64,000 nucleotides of DNA, from positions 8,184,001 to 8,248,000 of the forward strand of contig NC_084721.1 of assembly GCF_033807575.1 (NCBI RefSeq), read 5' to 3'. This DNA comes from Cydia pomonella. Lineage: Eukaryota > Arthropoda > Insecta > Lepidoptera > Tortricidae. A program made the position numbers and the translations under genes. The notes under the pieces are model-generated. The model did no database searches. It saw only the letters and a list, made by a program, of their open reading frames with translations, and was not told the DNA's origin. Shown here piece by piece: positions 1-11,683 of the stretch. Numbering within the stretch: the first letter of the stretch is position 1; every line of letters starts with the position of its first letter.

Positions 1-1214
1 CCAAAACAAATCCTACACGCATTTATTAGGTAAATCATATTGAAGGATTTATATAAACAGATTATTTTTATTTATCTACATGTATCAAAACGTACTTTAA
101 TTAAATTCGTTCATTTCAGGCCGGGGGCCCATAAAAAAAAAGTTAGTAACAATTCCTTAGACTATATTAGTACCAATTCGTATACAAAAAGTAATTAGAA
201 TGAAATTATTAATAATTAAAAATTACAATACCAATTCCACAATAATCAAATAAATAAAAATAATCAAAATAATAATTCAAATTCAATATATAATTTTAAC
301 ACAAGGCCGAGCATTATAATTATAATAATAATACTTTACTAGCCAAGCACTATCTCACTGTACTTTGTCTCAAGAAGATGAGATACGAGTATGGCTTTTA
401 TTTGAGATCTTGGGCGTGTACAACACGTCTGCCGATTCATAAGGTACTTTAGTGTATGTAATTTATTTAGTCAATCGATCAATTATTAAACTTATCTATT
501 AGCCTTACGTATTTGTGGGCTTTTGTAGATCTAGTTCGTACTTGGTTTACTTTGCCAGGTTATCGTACCTACTCATACATGTCTCGCTAATAGCTATCCA
601 ACGTAGTAGGTGGCGTGTCTTAGTTTTCTTTGTTATTTTAATTACAGTCGTACAGTTTTACAAACCAGCGGCGGTATCATGCTCGCATTTTTATCACTTG
701 TCATGTCATGAGTCACTTTCGCACTTACATACTTGTTAGAACGTGACAGGCATGATGACAATTTTAAAAAACCGACCATCTTAGCCCTATTGTTTATTTA
801 TTTACGTACTTTTGCATTACCACTTTCCGAAAAATTGTCTGAGTATGTTTTCACCATATCAAGTACTTGCTCAATGTCTCAAATTCAAACAAAAACAATT
901 TCATTTATAATCGGATGATTTTTTTATGTGAACGGACGTCTTGTATCTGCCTTGTCCTTGTTATGCGTATTAACTGGGGAGCCGGTGGTCCTAATGGTGT
1001 AGTCTAGTTACTCGAGCATCGTAGATACCTATTGGAATTGAAAGATTAGATGTTAGGAAGAAAAATAGGTTATATAAAGTTTTCTTTTCCAGCGAGCAGG
1101 AAAGCGTCTACAGATTTTTTAAATTTCGGCAATTTCGTGGAGGGTGGTTAAAAGAATCGTTAAGTATCTTGTGGATTTGGTCGTTATGGTCCATGTTAGT
1201 ACTTTAATTTTTCT
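1..1214. other. AT-rich sequence, no gene seen
   Basis: I see no coding signal or clear mobile element here. The first 350 bases are rich in AAT/ATA runs. The only open frames (about 515-918) are short, biased to hydrophobic codons and match no domain I recognise. Confidence 0.5.
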
Positions 1215-1788
1215 ATAAAGGGTGTAGCAGGATAGCCTAGGAAAAATTGCCCCCAGCGATTTTGGGCCGAAACTGTAATCAAACGATGCCTTTTGGGGAG
1301 GTTATACTCTGCACAAAGTTTCATCCCTCTGTTACCCCCTGGGGGTGAAAAAAACCCGATTAACCCCAAAACTGTTTTAATTATTTTTTCCTAAACTATG
1401 AAAGTGACGAATTTTAAATTTCGTACAAATATTAATAAGACTAAAAGCTATGTGCTAAAAAAATATTAACCCCCTAACCATTGAAATTCTTGTAAAAAAA
1501 AACAAAAATAAAAAAAGAATCAACCTGTATATCAAGTTTGGCTCATGGTACCGCACCATTTTTTTTTTCAAAAATGAACCAGTTTATATTCTACATGATA
1601 CAAAAGTTTCATGGACCTACTCCAGAAGGAACATTGCGAAATTAATATGTATTGGCTCTTTGGTGCGTACTATTCATTGAACTCCCACTAAGAGCCTTGC
1701 ATTATTAATAAACAATGGCTTGCGATCGGACCGCTGCTCGTGCCCGATTTGAAAAAGGTGGGGATAAAGAAGTATGAATCAAACTCAT
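1215..1788 (+). repeat. Left arm of the fold-back element
   Basis: Inverted partner of 4041-4628. The segment 1534-1645 of this arm is also repeated in direct orientation at about 1800-1912. Confidence 0.8.
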
Positions 1789-1794
1789 TTGTAC

Positions 1795-1916
1795 ATGGAT
1801 CTCAAGTTTGGCTCATGGTACACACACCATTTTTTTTTTCAAAAATGTACCAATTTATATTCTATATTATATAAAAGTTTCATGGACCTACTCCAGAAGG
1901 AACATTGCGAAATTAA
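1795..1916 (+). repeat. Internal direct repeat of part of the left arm
   Basis: This copies the part of the left arm that starts TCAAGTTTGGCTCATGGTA and runs through CATGGACCTACTCCAGAAGG to GCGAAATTAA, with point differences and AT indels. It looks like an ancient internal duplication or a nested shorter relative. Confidence 0.7.
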
Positions 1917-2126
1917 AATAAACGTACTATTTCGTAGCTACTAATCATTATACTCGTATCATGCTTAATACGCAACGTCTCGGACCCGAAAACAAAATAA
2001 TTTAAAAAAACCGGCCAAGAGCATGTCGGGCCACGCTCAGTGTAGGGTTCCGTAGTTACTCTTCCGTCACAATAAGCTAAACTGGAGCTTAAAGTATAGT
2101 AAATTGTTAACCAAGGGATGAAACGG

Positions 2127-3376
2127 TACCTCCATTACCGGTACCGGTACCGCCATTGAGAGCAAGGGAGAAGCTCTGGCGGTTAGCCTAGATATCGCAA
2201 AGGCTTTCGATAGGGTTTGGCACAAGGCGCTTCTTTCCAAGCTTCCCTCGTACGGGCTTCCTGAAGGGCTATGCACATGGGTCGCCAGCTTTCTATCTGG
2301 GCGTAGCATTGCAGTTGTCATCGACGGACAATGCTCAGATCTCCGGCCCATTAACGCCGGCGTACCCCAAGGATCTGTACTGTCACCTACACTGTTCATC
2401 CTTCATATCAATGATATGCTATTGACTAGCAATTTCCATTGCTATGCGGATGACAGCACGGGTGATAGCTTCTATACAGGTCGTGCAAATGCATCTCGTG
2501 AGCAGGTGTTGGAATGCAGAATGCAACTTGTGTCCGAAATCGAGGCCTCTCTTGAGCAGGTATCCGAGTGGGGTAAACGTAATCTCGTCCAGTTTAACCC
2601 CAGTAAGACACAAGTTTGCGCGTTTTCCGCTAAGAAAACCCCATTTGTCTTAGCGCCTAAGTTCCAGAACATTCCCCTTGCCATTTCTAAGAGTATCGGG
2701 ATACTCGGTGTCGACATTACGAACGAAGTCCAGTTTCGGGGCCATTTGGAACTCAAAGCCAAACTGGCCTCTAAGAAGCTCGGGGTGCTCAATAGAGCGA
2801 AACAGTACTTCACACCAGGTCACCGGCTTTCGTTATACAAAGCGCAGGTTCGACCACATATGGAGTACTGTTCTCACCTCTGGTCTGGAGCACCGAAATA
2901 CCAACTTCTTCCACTTGACTCCATCCAACGTCGGGCAGTTCGTATTGTTGGTGACCCCGATCTCACAGTCGGTTTGGAACCCCTCAGTCTTCGGAGAGAC
3001 GTTGGCTCTCTATGCCTGTTCTACCGTCTGTACAATGGGGAATGTTCTGAAGAACTTTTTGAATTGGTGCCACCGTCACGTTTTTATCACCGCACATCCC
3101 GCCAAAGAAACAAAGTTCATCCTCACTTTCTCGACACGTGGCAAACCAAGAACAAGCGGGCATCTCGCTCGTTTTTTCCCAGAACGTGCAAGTTGTGGAA
3201 TGAGCTACCTTCTGAGGTGTTTCCCTTGCGCTATGACATGGGGTTCTTCAAGAAGCAGGTTTTTAGGGTTCTCAAAGGTTGGCAACGCATAAGTGGCTCC
3301 TCCGATGTTGCTTATGTCCATGGGCGGCGATGACTGCTTCCCATCAGGCGGCTCGTCTGCTCGTTTGCAACCTATT

Positions 3377-3452
<76 letters not shown>
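2127..3452 (+). mobile_element. 5'-truncated BS/jockey-type LINE with ~70-nt A-tail
   Basis: A non-LTR retrotransposon inserted into the interspersed repeat, on the + strand. The 5' junction carries a short ACCGGT-repeat filler (2134-2151) and the 3' end is a run of about 70 A (3380-3450). The uninterrupted repeat copies at 9431 and 15139 serve as empty sites. Target duplication is at most a few bases (ACC), which fits a truncated insertion. Confidence 0.85.
2134..3333 (+). pseudogene. Reverse transcriptase fragment, BS/jockey LINE ORF2
   Basis: The frame is open from the 5' break to a TGA at 3331, about 400 codons. RT motifs in order are a DIAKAFDRVWH segment near residue 20, GVPQGSVLSPTLF near residue 75 and HCYADDSTGD near residue 103 with the catalytic YADD. 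A typical jockey-clade C-terminus follows (thumb, then YKAQVRPHMEYCSHLW and FFPRTCKLWNELP). A full ORF2 of this clade would have an upstream endonuclease of some 250 residues, which is missing. The reading frame is intact, so the insertion may be fairly young, but the copy cannot be autonomous. Confidence 0.85.
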
Positions 3453-3456
<4 letters not shown>

Positions 3457-4040
3457 CACGTGAGTTAAACAAATAGGCAAATTTGCATAATCAGTACCTA
3501 ATTAAAGTATGTCTTTTTACTATGAAGGGGAAACTTTTTGCGATAACTCAAAAACAGCTAAACTGATCATGTCCGCTATAGTTTTCATTTAATGTCTTTC
3601 TTAAGCTCTACTTCCACGATTTTTTTAATTTTTTTTGGACCTATGGTTCAAAAGTTAGAGGGGGGGGGACACTTTTTTTTTCTTTCGGAGCGATTATCTC
3701 CGAATATATTCACTTAATCAAAAAATGTTTGTTGAAGACCCCTATTAGTTTTGAAATACCTTTCCAACGATACCCCACACTGTAGGATTGAAGCAAAAAA
3801 CAAAAATTCACCCCCACTTTACGTGTAGGGGAGGTACACTCAAAAAAATTAAATTTTTAGATTTTATTGTACGACTTTGTCGGCTTTATTGGTTTATATA
3901 TCCATGCCAAATTTCAGCATTCTAGCACTAACGATCACGGAGTAAAGCCTCGGACAGACAGACAGACAGACAGGCAGGCGGACATGGCGAAACTATAAGG
4001 GTTCCTAGTTGACTACGGAACCCTAAAAATGTTTTTATAA

Positions 4041-4628
4041 ATACAAATGAGTTTGATTCATACTTCTTTATCCCCACCTTTTTCAAATCGGGCACGAGCA
4101 GCGCCAGCGGTCCGATCGCAAGCCATTGTTTATTAATAATGCAAGGCTCTTAGTGGGAGTTCAATGAATAGTACGCACCAAAGAGCCAATACATATTAAT
4201 TTCGCAATCAATGTTCCTTCTGGAGTAGGTCCATGAAACTTTTGTATCATGTAGAATATAAACTGGTTCATTTTTGAAAAAAAAATGGTGTGGTACCATG
4301 AGCCAAACTTGATATACAGGTTGATTCTTTTTTTATTTTTGTTTTTTTTACAAGAATTTCAATGGTTAGGGGGTTAATATTTTTTTAGCACATAGCTTTT
4401 AGTCTTATTAATATTTGTACGAAATTTGAAATTCGTCACTTTCATAGTTTAGGAAAAAATAATTAAAACAGTTTTGGGGTTAATCGGGTGTTTTTCACCC
4501 CCAGGGGGTAACAGAGGGATGAAACTTTGTGCAGAGTATAACCTCCCCAAAAGGCATCGTTTGATTACAGTTTCGGAACAAAATCGCTGGGGGCAATTTT
4601 TCCTAGGCTATCCTGCTACACCCTTTAT
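4041..4628 (-). repeat. Right arm of the fold-back element
   Basis: Reverse complement of 1215-1788, ending CACCCTTTAT before CTGACG. Confidence 0.8.
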
Positions 4629-4747
4629 CTGACGATCACAAGTTCGACGCCCGATTTTCACATTGTAACGGTCAGATTAAGGAAATGCGTACAAATAATT
4701 GTCTAATTTATTAATAGCACAGTTATAACCTAGAAGAGGGTAAACTT

Positions 4748-4960
4748 CATAATAATAATAATAATTCAGCCTATATACGTCCCACTGCTGGGCACAGGCC
4801 TCCTCTCATGTGCGAGAGGGCTCGGGCTATAGTCCCCACGCTAGCCCAATGCGGATTGGGGACTTCACATACACCTTTGAATTTCTTCGCAGATGTATGC
4901 AGGTTTTCTCACGATGTTTTCCTTCACCGAAAAGCACAAATAAGCTTAAATTAATGTTAA
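4748..4960 (+). repeat. Interspersed repeat with CCCACTGCTGGGC core
   Basis: An (AAT)n run is followed by TCCCACTGCTGGGCACAGG, CTCGGGCTATAGTCCCCACG, GGGGACTTCACATACACC and GATGTTTTCCTTCACCG. I recognise this order as a very frequent lepidopteran dispersed repeat, usually found next to microsatellites. The short open frame inside is a by-product. Class uncertain. Confidence 0.6.
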
Positions 4961-4964
4961 AAAA

Positions 4965-6289
4965 GCGGCCAAGTGCGAGTCGGACTCGCCCATGAAGGGT
5001 TCCTTTATGACGTATTAAAAAAAACTACTTAAACTACTAGATCTCGTTCAACATTTTACCACTTTGGACACACATTTTACCACTTTGGTAGTGTCTCTCG
5101 GGCAAACTATTCACTTTAGAAAAAAATTATATTAGAAACCTAAATATCATTTTTGAAGACCTATCCATAGATACCCCACACGTATGGGTTTGACGAAAAA
5201 AAAAATTTTTTTAATTTTATGACGTATTAAAAAAAACTACTCACTAGATCTCGTTCAAAACAATTTTCGTTAGAAGTTTGCATCGTAATGTATATCATAT
5301 ATTTTTTTTAGATTTTTCATTCTGTTATTTTAGAAGTTACAGGGGGGGGGACACACTTTTTTTTACTTTGGGAGGTTCTCTCGCGCAAACTATTCAGTTT
5401 AGAAAAAAATGATATTAGAAACTTTAATATCATTTTTGAAGACCTATCCATAGATACCCCACATGTATGGGTATGTTGAAAAAAAAAAAAAATTTTATTT
5501 TCATGACGTATTAAAAAAAAACTACTTACTAGATCTCGTTCAAACCAATTTTCGGTGGAAGTTTGCATCGTAATGTATATCATATATTTTTTTTAGATTT
5601 TTCATTCTGTTATTTTAGAAGTTACAGGGGGGGGGGACACACTTTTTTTTACTTTGGGAGGTTCTCTCGCGCAAACTATTCAGTTTAGAAAAAAATGATA
5701 TTAGAAACTTTAATATCATTTTTGAAGACCTATCCATAGATACCCCACATGTATGGGTATGTTGAAAAAAAAAAATTTTTTTAATTTCATGACGTATTAA
5801 AAAAAAAACTACTTACTAGATCTCGTTCAAACCAATTTTCGGTGGAAGTTTACATGGCAATGTATATCATATATTTTTTTTAGATTTTTCATTCTGTTAT
5901 TTTAGAAGTTACGGGGGGGGACACACATTTTACCACTTTGGAAGTGTCTCTCGCGCAAACTATTCATTTTAGAAAAAAATGATATTAGAAACCTCAATAT
6001 CATTTTTGAAGACCTATCCATAGATACCTCACACGTATGGGTTTGATGAAAAAAGATTTTTTGAGTTTCAGTTCTAAGTATGGGGAACCCCCAAAATTTA
6101 TTGTTTTTTTTCTATTTTTGTGTGAAAATCTTAATGCGGTTCATAGAATACATCCACTTACAAAGTTTGAACAGTACAGCTCTTATAGTTTCGGAAAAAA
6201 GTGGCTGTGACAGAATCGGACAGACAGACGGACATGACGAATCTATAAGGGTTCCGTTTTTTGCCATTTGGCTACGGAACCCTAAAAAG
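4965..6289 (+). repeat. Interspersed repeat (GGCCAAG...CCCTAAAAA family), tandemly expanded copy
   Basis: It opens GCGGCCAAGTGCGAGTCGG with a GGGTTCC box and closes with GGACAGACAGACGGACATG, AAGGGTTCCG and CTACGGAACCCTAAAAA, the same architecture as the copies at 2011 and 9431. Its middle is swollen by tandem units (see 5008-6060), which roughly doubles its length. Non-coding. Confidence 0.75.
5008..6060 (+). repeat. ~285-bp tandem repeat, about 3.5 units
   Basis: The unit start GACGTATTAAAAAAAAC recurs at about 5010, 5220, 5504 and 5789. The last two spacings are near 285 bp; the first unit lacks its middle. Each full unit contains an ACTAGATCTCGTTCAAA block, a G-run (7-10 G), a GACACAC...TTTGGGAGG block and GAAGACCTATCCATAGATAC. 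The middle units are nearly identical, which suggests recent unequal exchange. Confidence 0.85.
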
Positions 6290-8289
6290 CACTGCTTGAA
6301 TAATTAAGTAGTTAAGTCTAAAGCAAAATTAGATACACATTATATATAGGTATAATATTAAATAAGTAATGATGTAATTAGAACTTCATACTTCTTAGCT
6401 AACAATCTACAAGAAATAGATTATGCTAAGTAATCTGTTTGAAAAAAAAAACTAATTATTATAATAAACAGTTAAAAGTTTGCTACGAGTGTAAATATAT
6501 ATTAATTCGGACTCCAATCCTTAATCTGCTTAACAATTTGTTGAACCCCCCACCAACCAACGGATCAACATAGACAGTTAAAAGTGGTTACGGTAGAATC
6601 CACGGGGTAGCAAGATATCACTCATATCTAATGTGCTCTACGAGTAGTAACTACAAAAATCCTCTTTTGGGCTCCGCAACCATATTATGTATGCCCAACA
6701 ACTTGAATGGGAAAAGCGGATTTTGTATATTTTGCCTACAACCTCCCAAACCCCCATAGCACTGTAATTTAGAAAAATTTCTAAAACTGCATTGACAAAT
6801 AAACATCTATATAATTAATTACCGAAGCTGCTCAGCAAGTTTCACGAAAATCGGTTGACATATGTGACCTGTTAAGGAGAACATCCAGACATACGAAAGA
6901 ATTTTAGACCAAACTGAAACGGAGACTTTCGCTATCGCTTGGCCAATTTGGTATGTATCGAATATAACATACGCGAAGTATAACGCTTATAATTCCTGAA
7001 AACTATATATATTTAAGAGTTACATTTGGGCAGATTTCAAAGGTACGAGAAATACCTACCATACTCGAACAAGAAGGAACCGTATTTTATTGTTTTTGTA
7101 ACGTTGTATCTTTAAAAGTCTCAAACTCAGGTATGACAATAAAGAAAAATATACTGCAAACTGCAACTAATAATATAAACTGGCCAAGCGTGACTTGAAC
7201 TTAAGGAGAGAAAAATAAACATAGTAAAAAAAATTGTTATGATACAAAATCTTCGGGGCGCGAATCCGATTTGCACCCTATCGGTATAGAGTTCAGTTTT
7301 CATTTTAGATACCATTGCAGGTAACTGATTGTACTGCGTTCAAGTGACTATTAATTTGGAATACTTGTAATACGGTCCCGTCCCTTGTGTGATGTGAACC
7401 CCGGAGTTGTCCATTAGGGATAATTGGATCGGTTCGCGATATTGTTGGGACACGCCGGCCGCTCTAAGCGGACAGGGCGTTTATTCTCAATTTCACGCGT
7501 CACAGCATTTTTTAATAAAACTTAAGACGGGTAAGACGAACATAGTTTATTTTGCTCAGGGCAAGACAAATAGTATGAGGATTCCGTACAAGTTATTGTC
7601 TTGTCCGGGTTCGTCGAAAATAAATATTCTACGGTTCGACAATATTTTTCCCTGACATAAACTCTCGGCATTTTCTTGCTCGCTTGGATAATTAACAAAA
7701 CCAATGCTTTAATAACAATACATTCCTTTTTTCAAAAATAAAGGTTGAAAATAGTTATTATTTACTCACCTTACCGCGAGAGTCGAATAAACCGAATGAT
7801 GTTACTATAAATGTTGTATTGACTTGTAAAAGAGCCCTTGAGGCCTACTTGCAGAATAAATTTTTGAATTTTGAATTTTGAAACGAACTAGGGTATAGAG
7901 TCAGACCAAAACAAGTCTGCAACTAACAAAATTTATTTATTTGGAATTTAATTCATGCAACAAGGCCTATATATATTACAATTACCTTACAGACACATAT
8001 TATATGCAATTTATAAACTTAAAACTATAGATCGTGTCATTCACGAAGACGCGTGCCTTGACTCGTACTGTCATGTAATTTAAGGTTAGATTTGACAAAT
8101 CTGCGCGTCATGGTGGATGACAGGAACTATAAACACTATTTATTTATTTAAGTCTACCGGGTTCTTCTTTCAGTCAGCCCTAGTGCCTAGGCCATTAGTC
8201 CGTAAGTGGGTTCCTAGGAATTAGAATAGAGTTCTGTCTATGCTCATAGATTTGCCAGCCATCTACTTATCCATCTCATACATGTGATG
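6290..8289. other. Non-coding stretch, no gene seen
   Basis: AT-rich sequence with no supported gene. Around 6830-6900 there is a phrase (TTTCACGAAAATCGGTTGA ... AACATCCAGACATACGAA) resembling text common in insect dispersed repeats. The short open frames at 7127-7315, 7407-7655 and 7522-7704 overlap on both strands and show no domain. Confidence 0.5.
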
Positions 8290-8434
8290 TAGGTACGGTC
8301 ACGTCTGAAAATATCGATACCAAAAAAAGTGCCAAAAATATGTATACACGACTTTATTGCCCATATATTAAGGTGGTGTATACATATATTTGGCACTTTT
8401 TTCGTATCAATATTTTCAGACGTGACTGTACCTA
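8290..8434. mobile_element. 145-bp palindromic MITE with ~60-bp arms
   Basis: TAGGTACGGTCACGTCTGAA at 8290 is mirrored by CAGACGTGACTGTACCTA ending at 8434. The arms pair for about 60 bp, through the AAAAAGTGCC/GGCACTTTTT blocks to GTATACAC, around a loop of about 25 nt. The ends TAGG...CCTA would fit a TA-target (Tc1/mariner-type) MITE, but the TA duplication cannot be told from the TIR. No coding capacity. Confidence 0.8.
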
Positions 8435-9150
8435 ACATTGCCGGAATTTCTGTACTCATTTTGAACTAATATATATTACAAAACTATATCGATTTACGCC
8501 GAACTTTTAATGGACGAATCGTTGGTAAGTTGTATCTTTGTGTAGTTAGTATAACAAATAGGTCCCAATAGATACGTTGAGTCAATTAGTTAATCGTTAT
8601 TATATCAGTTAATACACTATCTTGTTAATGAGGAAGAAATGAGACTAATATTACGTCTATATTAGGTGATTCCCATTCAGTTTACTATAGTAAAAAAAAA
8701 CTGCTGCTAAAAATCGGCTCTTAGAAAAATATTGAAAATTAGTTGGTAGAGCTTAAATTAATATGTTCTATTGTTTTGAATCCAATTGAAGTATCGTTTT
8801 ACAATGTTCAATAACGCTAGAATAGGTGCCCTGTATGTAGACAATCAATCATGCTCAACTCGTGGACAGAGGGCAACCGTCGCCGTGGGACTTCTAATGG
8901 CAATTAAGTTATACCTATATATACCCTGTCGAATCCCTATATGTATTATATAGGTTACCTTGTTACTTTCGTAAACGTGGAGTCAAAGTGAAATCTTAGT
9001 ACTTACCTACTATGAAAGAATTAAAGAGGGAAGAATAGCTTTGCGATCCTAACGAAATCATTGTACTTTTTCTATGAAATTCCATTTTGGGGAAAAACGA
9101 GGAATTGTTCGGATTAATCCCTGCCGCTTATTTTCGCCATCGCCCTACGC
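8435..9150. other. Non-coding stretch, no feature seen
   Basis: AT-rich DNA without coding signal or a repeat structure I can define. Confidence 0.45.
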
Positions 9151-9427
9151 GACAACATTTCCATCCTCACCACTTAGATGGTTGGCAGTCCTCAACTGTG
9201 CGTTTCTCCAGAAACTCCTCGCACAGCTAAACTGTGGAATGAACTGTCGCCTGCGGTATTTCTGGACTGATACGACCTTCAAACCTTCAAGAAAAGAGCG
9301 TACTCCCATCTTAAAGGCCGGCAACGTACTTGCAACCTCTCTGGTGTTGCAGGTGTCCATGGGCGGCGGTAATCGCTTACCATCAGGTGATCCGTCTGCT
9401 CGTTTGCCTACTGTATCATAAAAAAAT
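9150..9427 (+). mobile_element. LINE 3' fragment (BS/jockey type) with A-rich tail
   Basis: A short piece of ORF2 C-terminus and 3' end. The translation includes RTAKLWNEL (with an internal stop) and TFKKRAYSHLKAGNVL, then the tail GGGCGGCGGTAATCGCTTAC, CCATCAGGTGATCCGTCTGC, TCGTTTGCC and an A-rich end at 9419. The same 3' phrase ends the LINE at 3290-3380. It abuts the interspersed repeat that starts at 9431. Confidence 0.7.
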
Positions 9428-9430
9428 AAA

Positions 9431-10090
9431 ACCGGCCAAGAGCATGTCGGGCCACGCTCAGTGTAGGGTTCCGTAGTTACTCTTCCGTCACAATAAGCTA
9501 AACTGGAGCTTAAAGTATAGTAAATTGTTAACCAAGGGATGAAACGGTACCTTTCACCCGAATTAAACAAATAGGCAAATTTGCATAATTAGTACCTAAT
9601 TAAAGTAAGTCTTTTTACTATAAAGGGATTTTTTTTTGCGATAACTCAAAAACAGCTAAACTGATCATGTCCGCTATAGTTTTCATTTAATGTCTTTCTT
9701 AAGCTCTACTTCCACGATTTTTTTCATATTTTTTGGACCTATGGTTCAAAAGTTAGAGGGGGGGGACACATTTTTTTTTTCGGAGCGATTATCTCCGAAT
9801 ATATTCACTTTATCAAAAAATGTTTCTTGAAAACCACTATTAGTTTTGAAAGACCTTTCTAACGATACCCCACACTCTAGGGTTGAAGCGAAAAAAAAAA
9901 TTTTTAGATAAAAAAAATTAAATTTTTAGATTTTATTGTACGACTTTGTCGGCTTTATTGATTTATATATCCATGCCAAATTTCAGCTTTCTAGCACTAA
10001 CGACCACGGAGCAAAGCCTCGGACAGACAGACAGACAGACGGACATGGCGAAACTATAAGGGTTCCTAGTTGACTACGGAACCCTAAAAA
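9431..10090 (+). repeat. Interspersed repeat (CCGGCCAAG...CCCTAAAAA family), copy 2, uninterrupted
   Basis: A complete 660-bp copy: CCGGCCAAGAGCATGTCGGG at the left, GACTACGGAACCCTAAAAA at the right and a (GACA)n run just before the end. It gives the empty-site sequence GAAACGGTACCTTTCAC for the LINE inserted in copy 1. Confidence 0.8.
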
Positions 10091-10230
10091 CGGTTTCCAC
10101 TAACTAAACCTTAACAAATCTCTTTGATTTTGATGTCGATCGCTTCAGCATAATATATTCAAGTTTGGGGTTTCGCATTAAAAAATATTTTATTATTTGC
10201 AAATTAAAAAAAAAAAGCAAATCTAATAAA

Positions 10231-11263
10231 CAATGAGCGGAATTCTTCATAGCAAAAATCAAACTGTCAGAGGGATTGACCTAACTGTTTTATCGACTTA
10301 TCGATAAATATTTGTCACTTAACGAAACAAAGTTAAAGTAGGTAATGAAATCAGGCTTTTGGATATACATACAAACAAATTAACGGTGTCCCTAATTAGC
10401 TGACCGCCACTGTATTTTGGTATAATAGTAAAAAATAAAACAGAAAATACTTTTGGGAGAATCAACTTTTTAGCGTCACTCGTTGCCATGGTTACGATTA
10501 GTTGTCCAGGGGACAAAAGTTCATTGAAATACTGATTTTATGGTACTTAAATGTATTAAACTTGCGTTTTTGTGGTCGTTATAACCAATGTCCATAATGG
10601 GCCCCCTACTAAGCATGTTAATAGAACGGCATACAACGTCTCTTCAAACAAACTGTGCCACTGTTGTCCCTTGGACAACGGGACAGGATAACAAAACAAA
10701 AAAAGTTGATTCACCCTTTTACAGTACATATGGGGCTACTTTATAGCACTAGTGCGAGAAGTAGCATATTACGTTACTGTGTCGAACATTTAAAGGGCCA
10801 TATGTACTGTAAAACGTTGTCCTTCGGTCGTGTTTTAATTTATCGCCACTCGTTTCGAATTTCCTATTTTTCGCACTTGTATCGTAATGTACTATTATGA
10901 TGTAAATGAACGTAACATTTAGAGCAATATATTGTGGAAGAATCTTCTTTGAAACTGAAATAAGAATCTTTCGGTATCCATTTTTTTATTGTTTTCTTTT
11001 AGGATTAACCATTTTAGTAACACGGCACGAAAATCACTCATGAAAACTCAAGTGACATAAATGACATATGTGACGCTGACATGATTTACTTTAATACGGA
11101 GATGCAAGTTGCTTATCAAAGAGGTCAAATGTTACAGAATAATCTTTTCAGTTGATTATGCATACCTAATGCGATATTATTCCGTAACATCGATAAGTCG
11201 ATAAAACAGTTAGGTCAATCCCTCTGACAGTTTGATTTTTGCTATGAAGAATTCCGCTCATTG
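10231..11263. mobile_element. 1.03-kb non-autonomous DNA element, perfect 8-bp TSD CTAATAAA
   Basis: The left end CAATGAGCGGAATTCTTCAT is mirrored by ATGAAGAATTCCGCTCATTG at the right end. The inverted arms run about 75 bp, to the TATCGACTTATCGAT block. CTAATAAA at 10223-10230 is repeated exactly at 11264-11271. An 8-bp duplication and CA-initial ends fit the hAT superfamily. No transposase frame is present. It lies just past the 3' end of the CoA-ligase gene. Confidence 0.85.
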
Positions 11264-11633
11264 CTAATAAATTATGGAGAGTAAAAAATATTTAGAAGTG
11301 GAAAACCATTTTCGAACCGACGATCACGTGTTATACTTCCCTTTTAATACTTAGATAGTTTCATTCTTTAAGGTATTAAAACGTACTATTAGGATAATAA
11401 GTAGTAATAGGAATGAAATATAGGAAAAAAGTAAATTACATTAATTCGTGGAAAATATTGTTATAGGATTATTTATGTTTTATTAATTTAAATTTTAAAT
11501 TTATTAATTTATTGATAGTCATCATGGTTTACTAACCATTTTTCTACATGTGTAACTACTAACAAAAATATGGATTTGAAAAAGTCTGAAATAAAATAAA
11601 TTCATTCATTCATTAATATGTTTTTTTTATATA

Positions 11634-11639
11634 TTTAAT
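11634..11639 (-). promoter_or_regulatory. Candidate poly(A) signal of the CoA-ligase gene
   Basis: ATTAAA on the minus strand, about 45 nt past the stop codon at 11684. This is a common variant of AATAAA. No other signal is closer, and the T-rich/AT-rich sequence after it is compatible with a cleavage site. Confidence 0.4.
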
Positions 11640-11683
11640 AAACAATAAAGGCACTTGTATAAAAATATCAGAAAACTTAAAAC

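Larger units (their letters stand above)
2011..4029 (+). repeat. Interspersed repeat (CCGGCCAAG...CCCTAAAAA family), copy 1, split by a LINE
   Basis: It begins CCGGCCAAGAGCATGTCGGG followed by an AGGGTTCCGTAG box and ends with (GACA)n, GACTACGGAACCCTAAAAA, so the two ends form a short inverted repeat. Uninterrupted relatives lie at 9431-10090 and 15139-15636. Against those, this copy is broken after GAAACGGTACC (2130) and resumes with ACCTTTCAC (about 3451). The layout is that of the very common lepidopteran interspersed repeat. It is non-coding and I do not know its class. Confidence 0.75.
1215..4628. mobile_element. Fold-back element with ~580-bp terminal inverted repeats
   Basis: The left arm (1215-1788) starts ATAAAGGGTGTAGCAGG and returns as its reverse complement at 4041-4628, ending CCTGCTACACCCTTTAT. 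The arms match almost base for base apart from small indels. No transposase is encoded, so this is a non-autonomous DNA element. Its interior holds a partial copy of the arm (1795-1916) and an interspersed repeat (2011-4029), which is itself interrupted by a LINE. I could not fix a target-site duplication, so the superfamily is open. An intact arm pair could extrude as a very long hairpin. Confidence 0.8.

Noticed and set aside
515..918. Two small open frames near the window start
   Set aside because: Short, overlapping, no domain, no splice or promoter context.
3205..3480. Open frames with poly-Phe or poly-Lys over the A-tail
   Set aside because: They are translations of a ~70-nt A run of a LINE.
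4965..6289. Spaced ~285-bp repeats as a CRISPR-like array
   Set aside because: Units are directly adjacent without spacers, far too long, and in a eukaryotic repeat.
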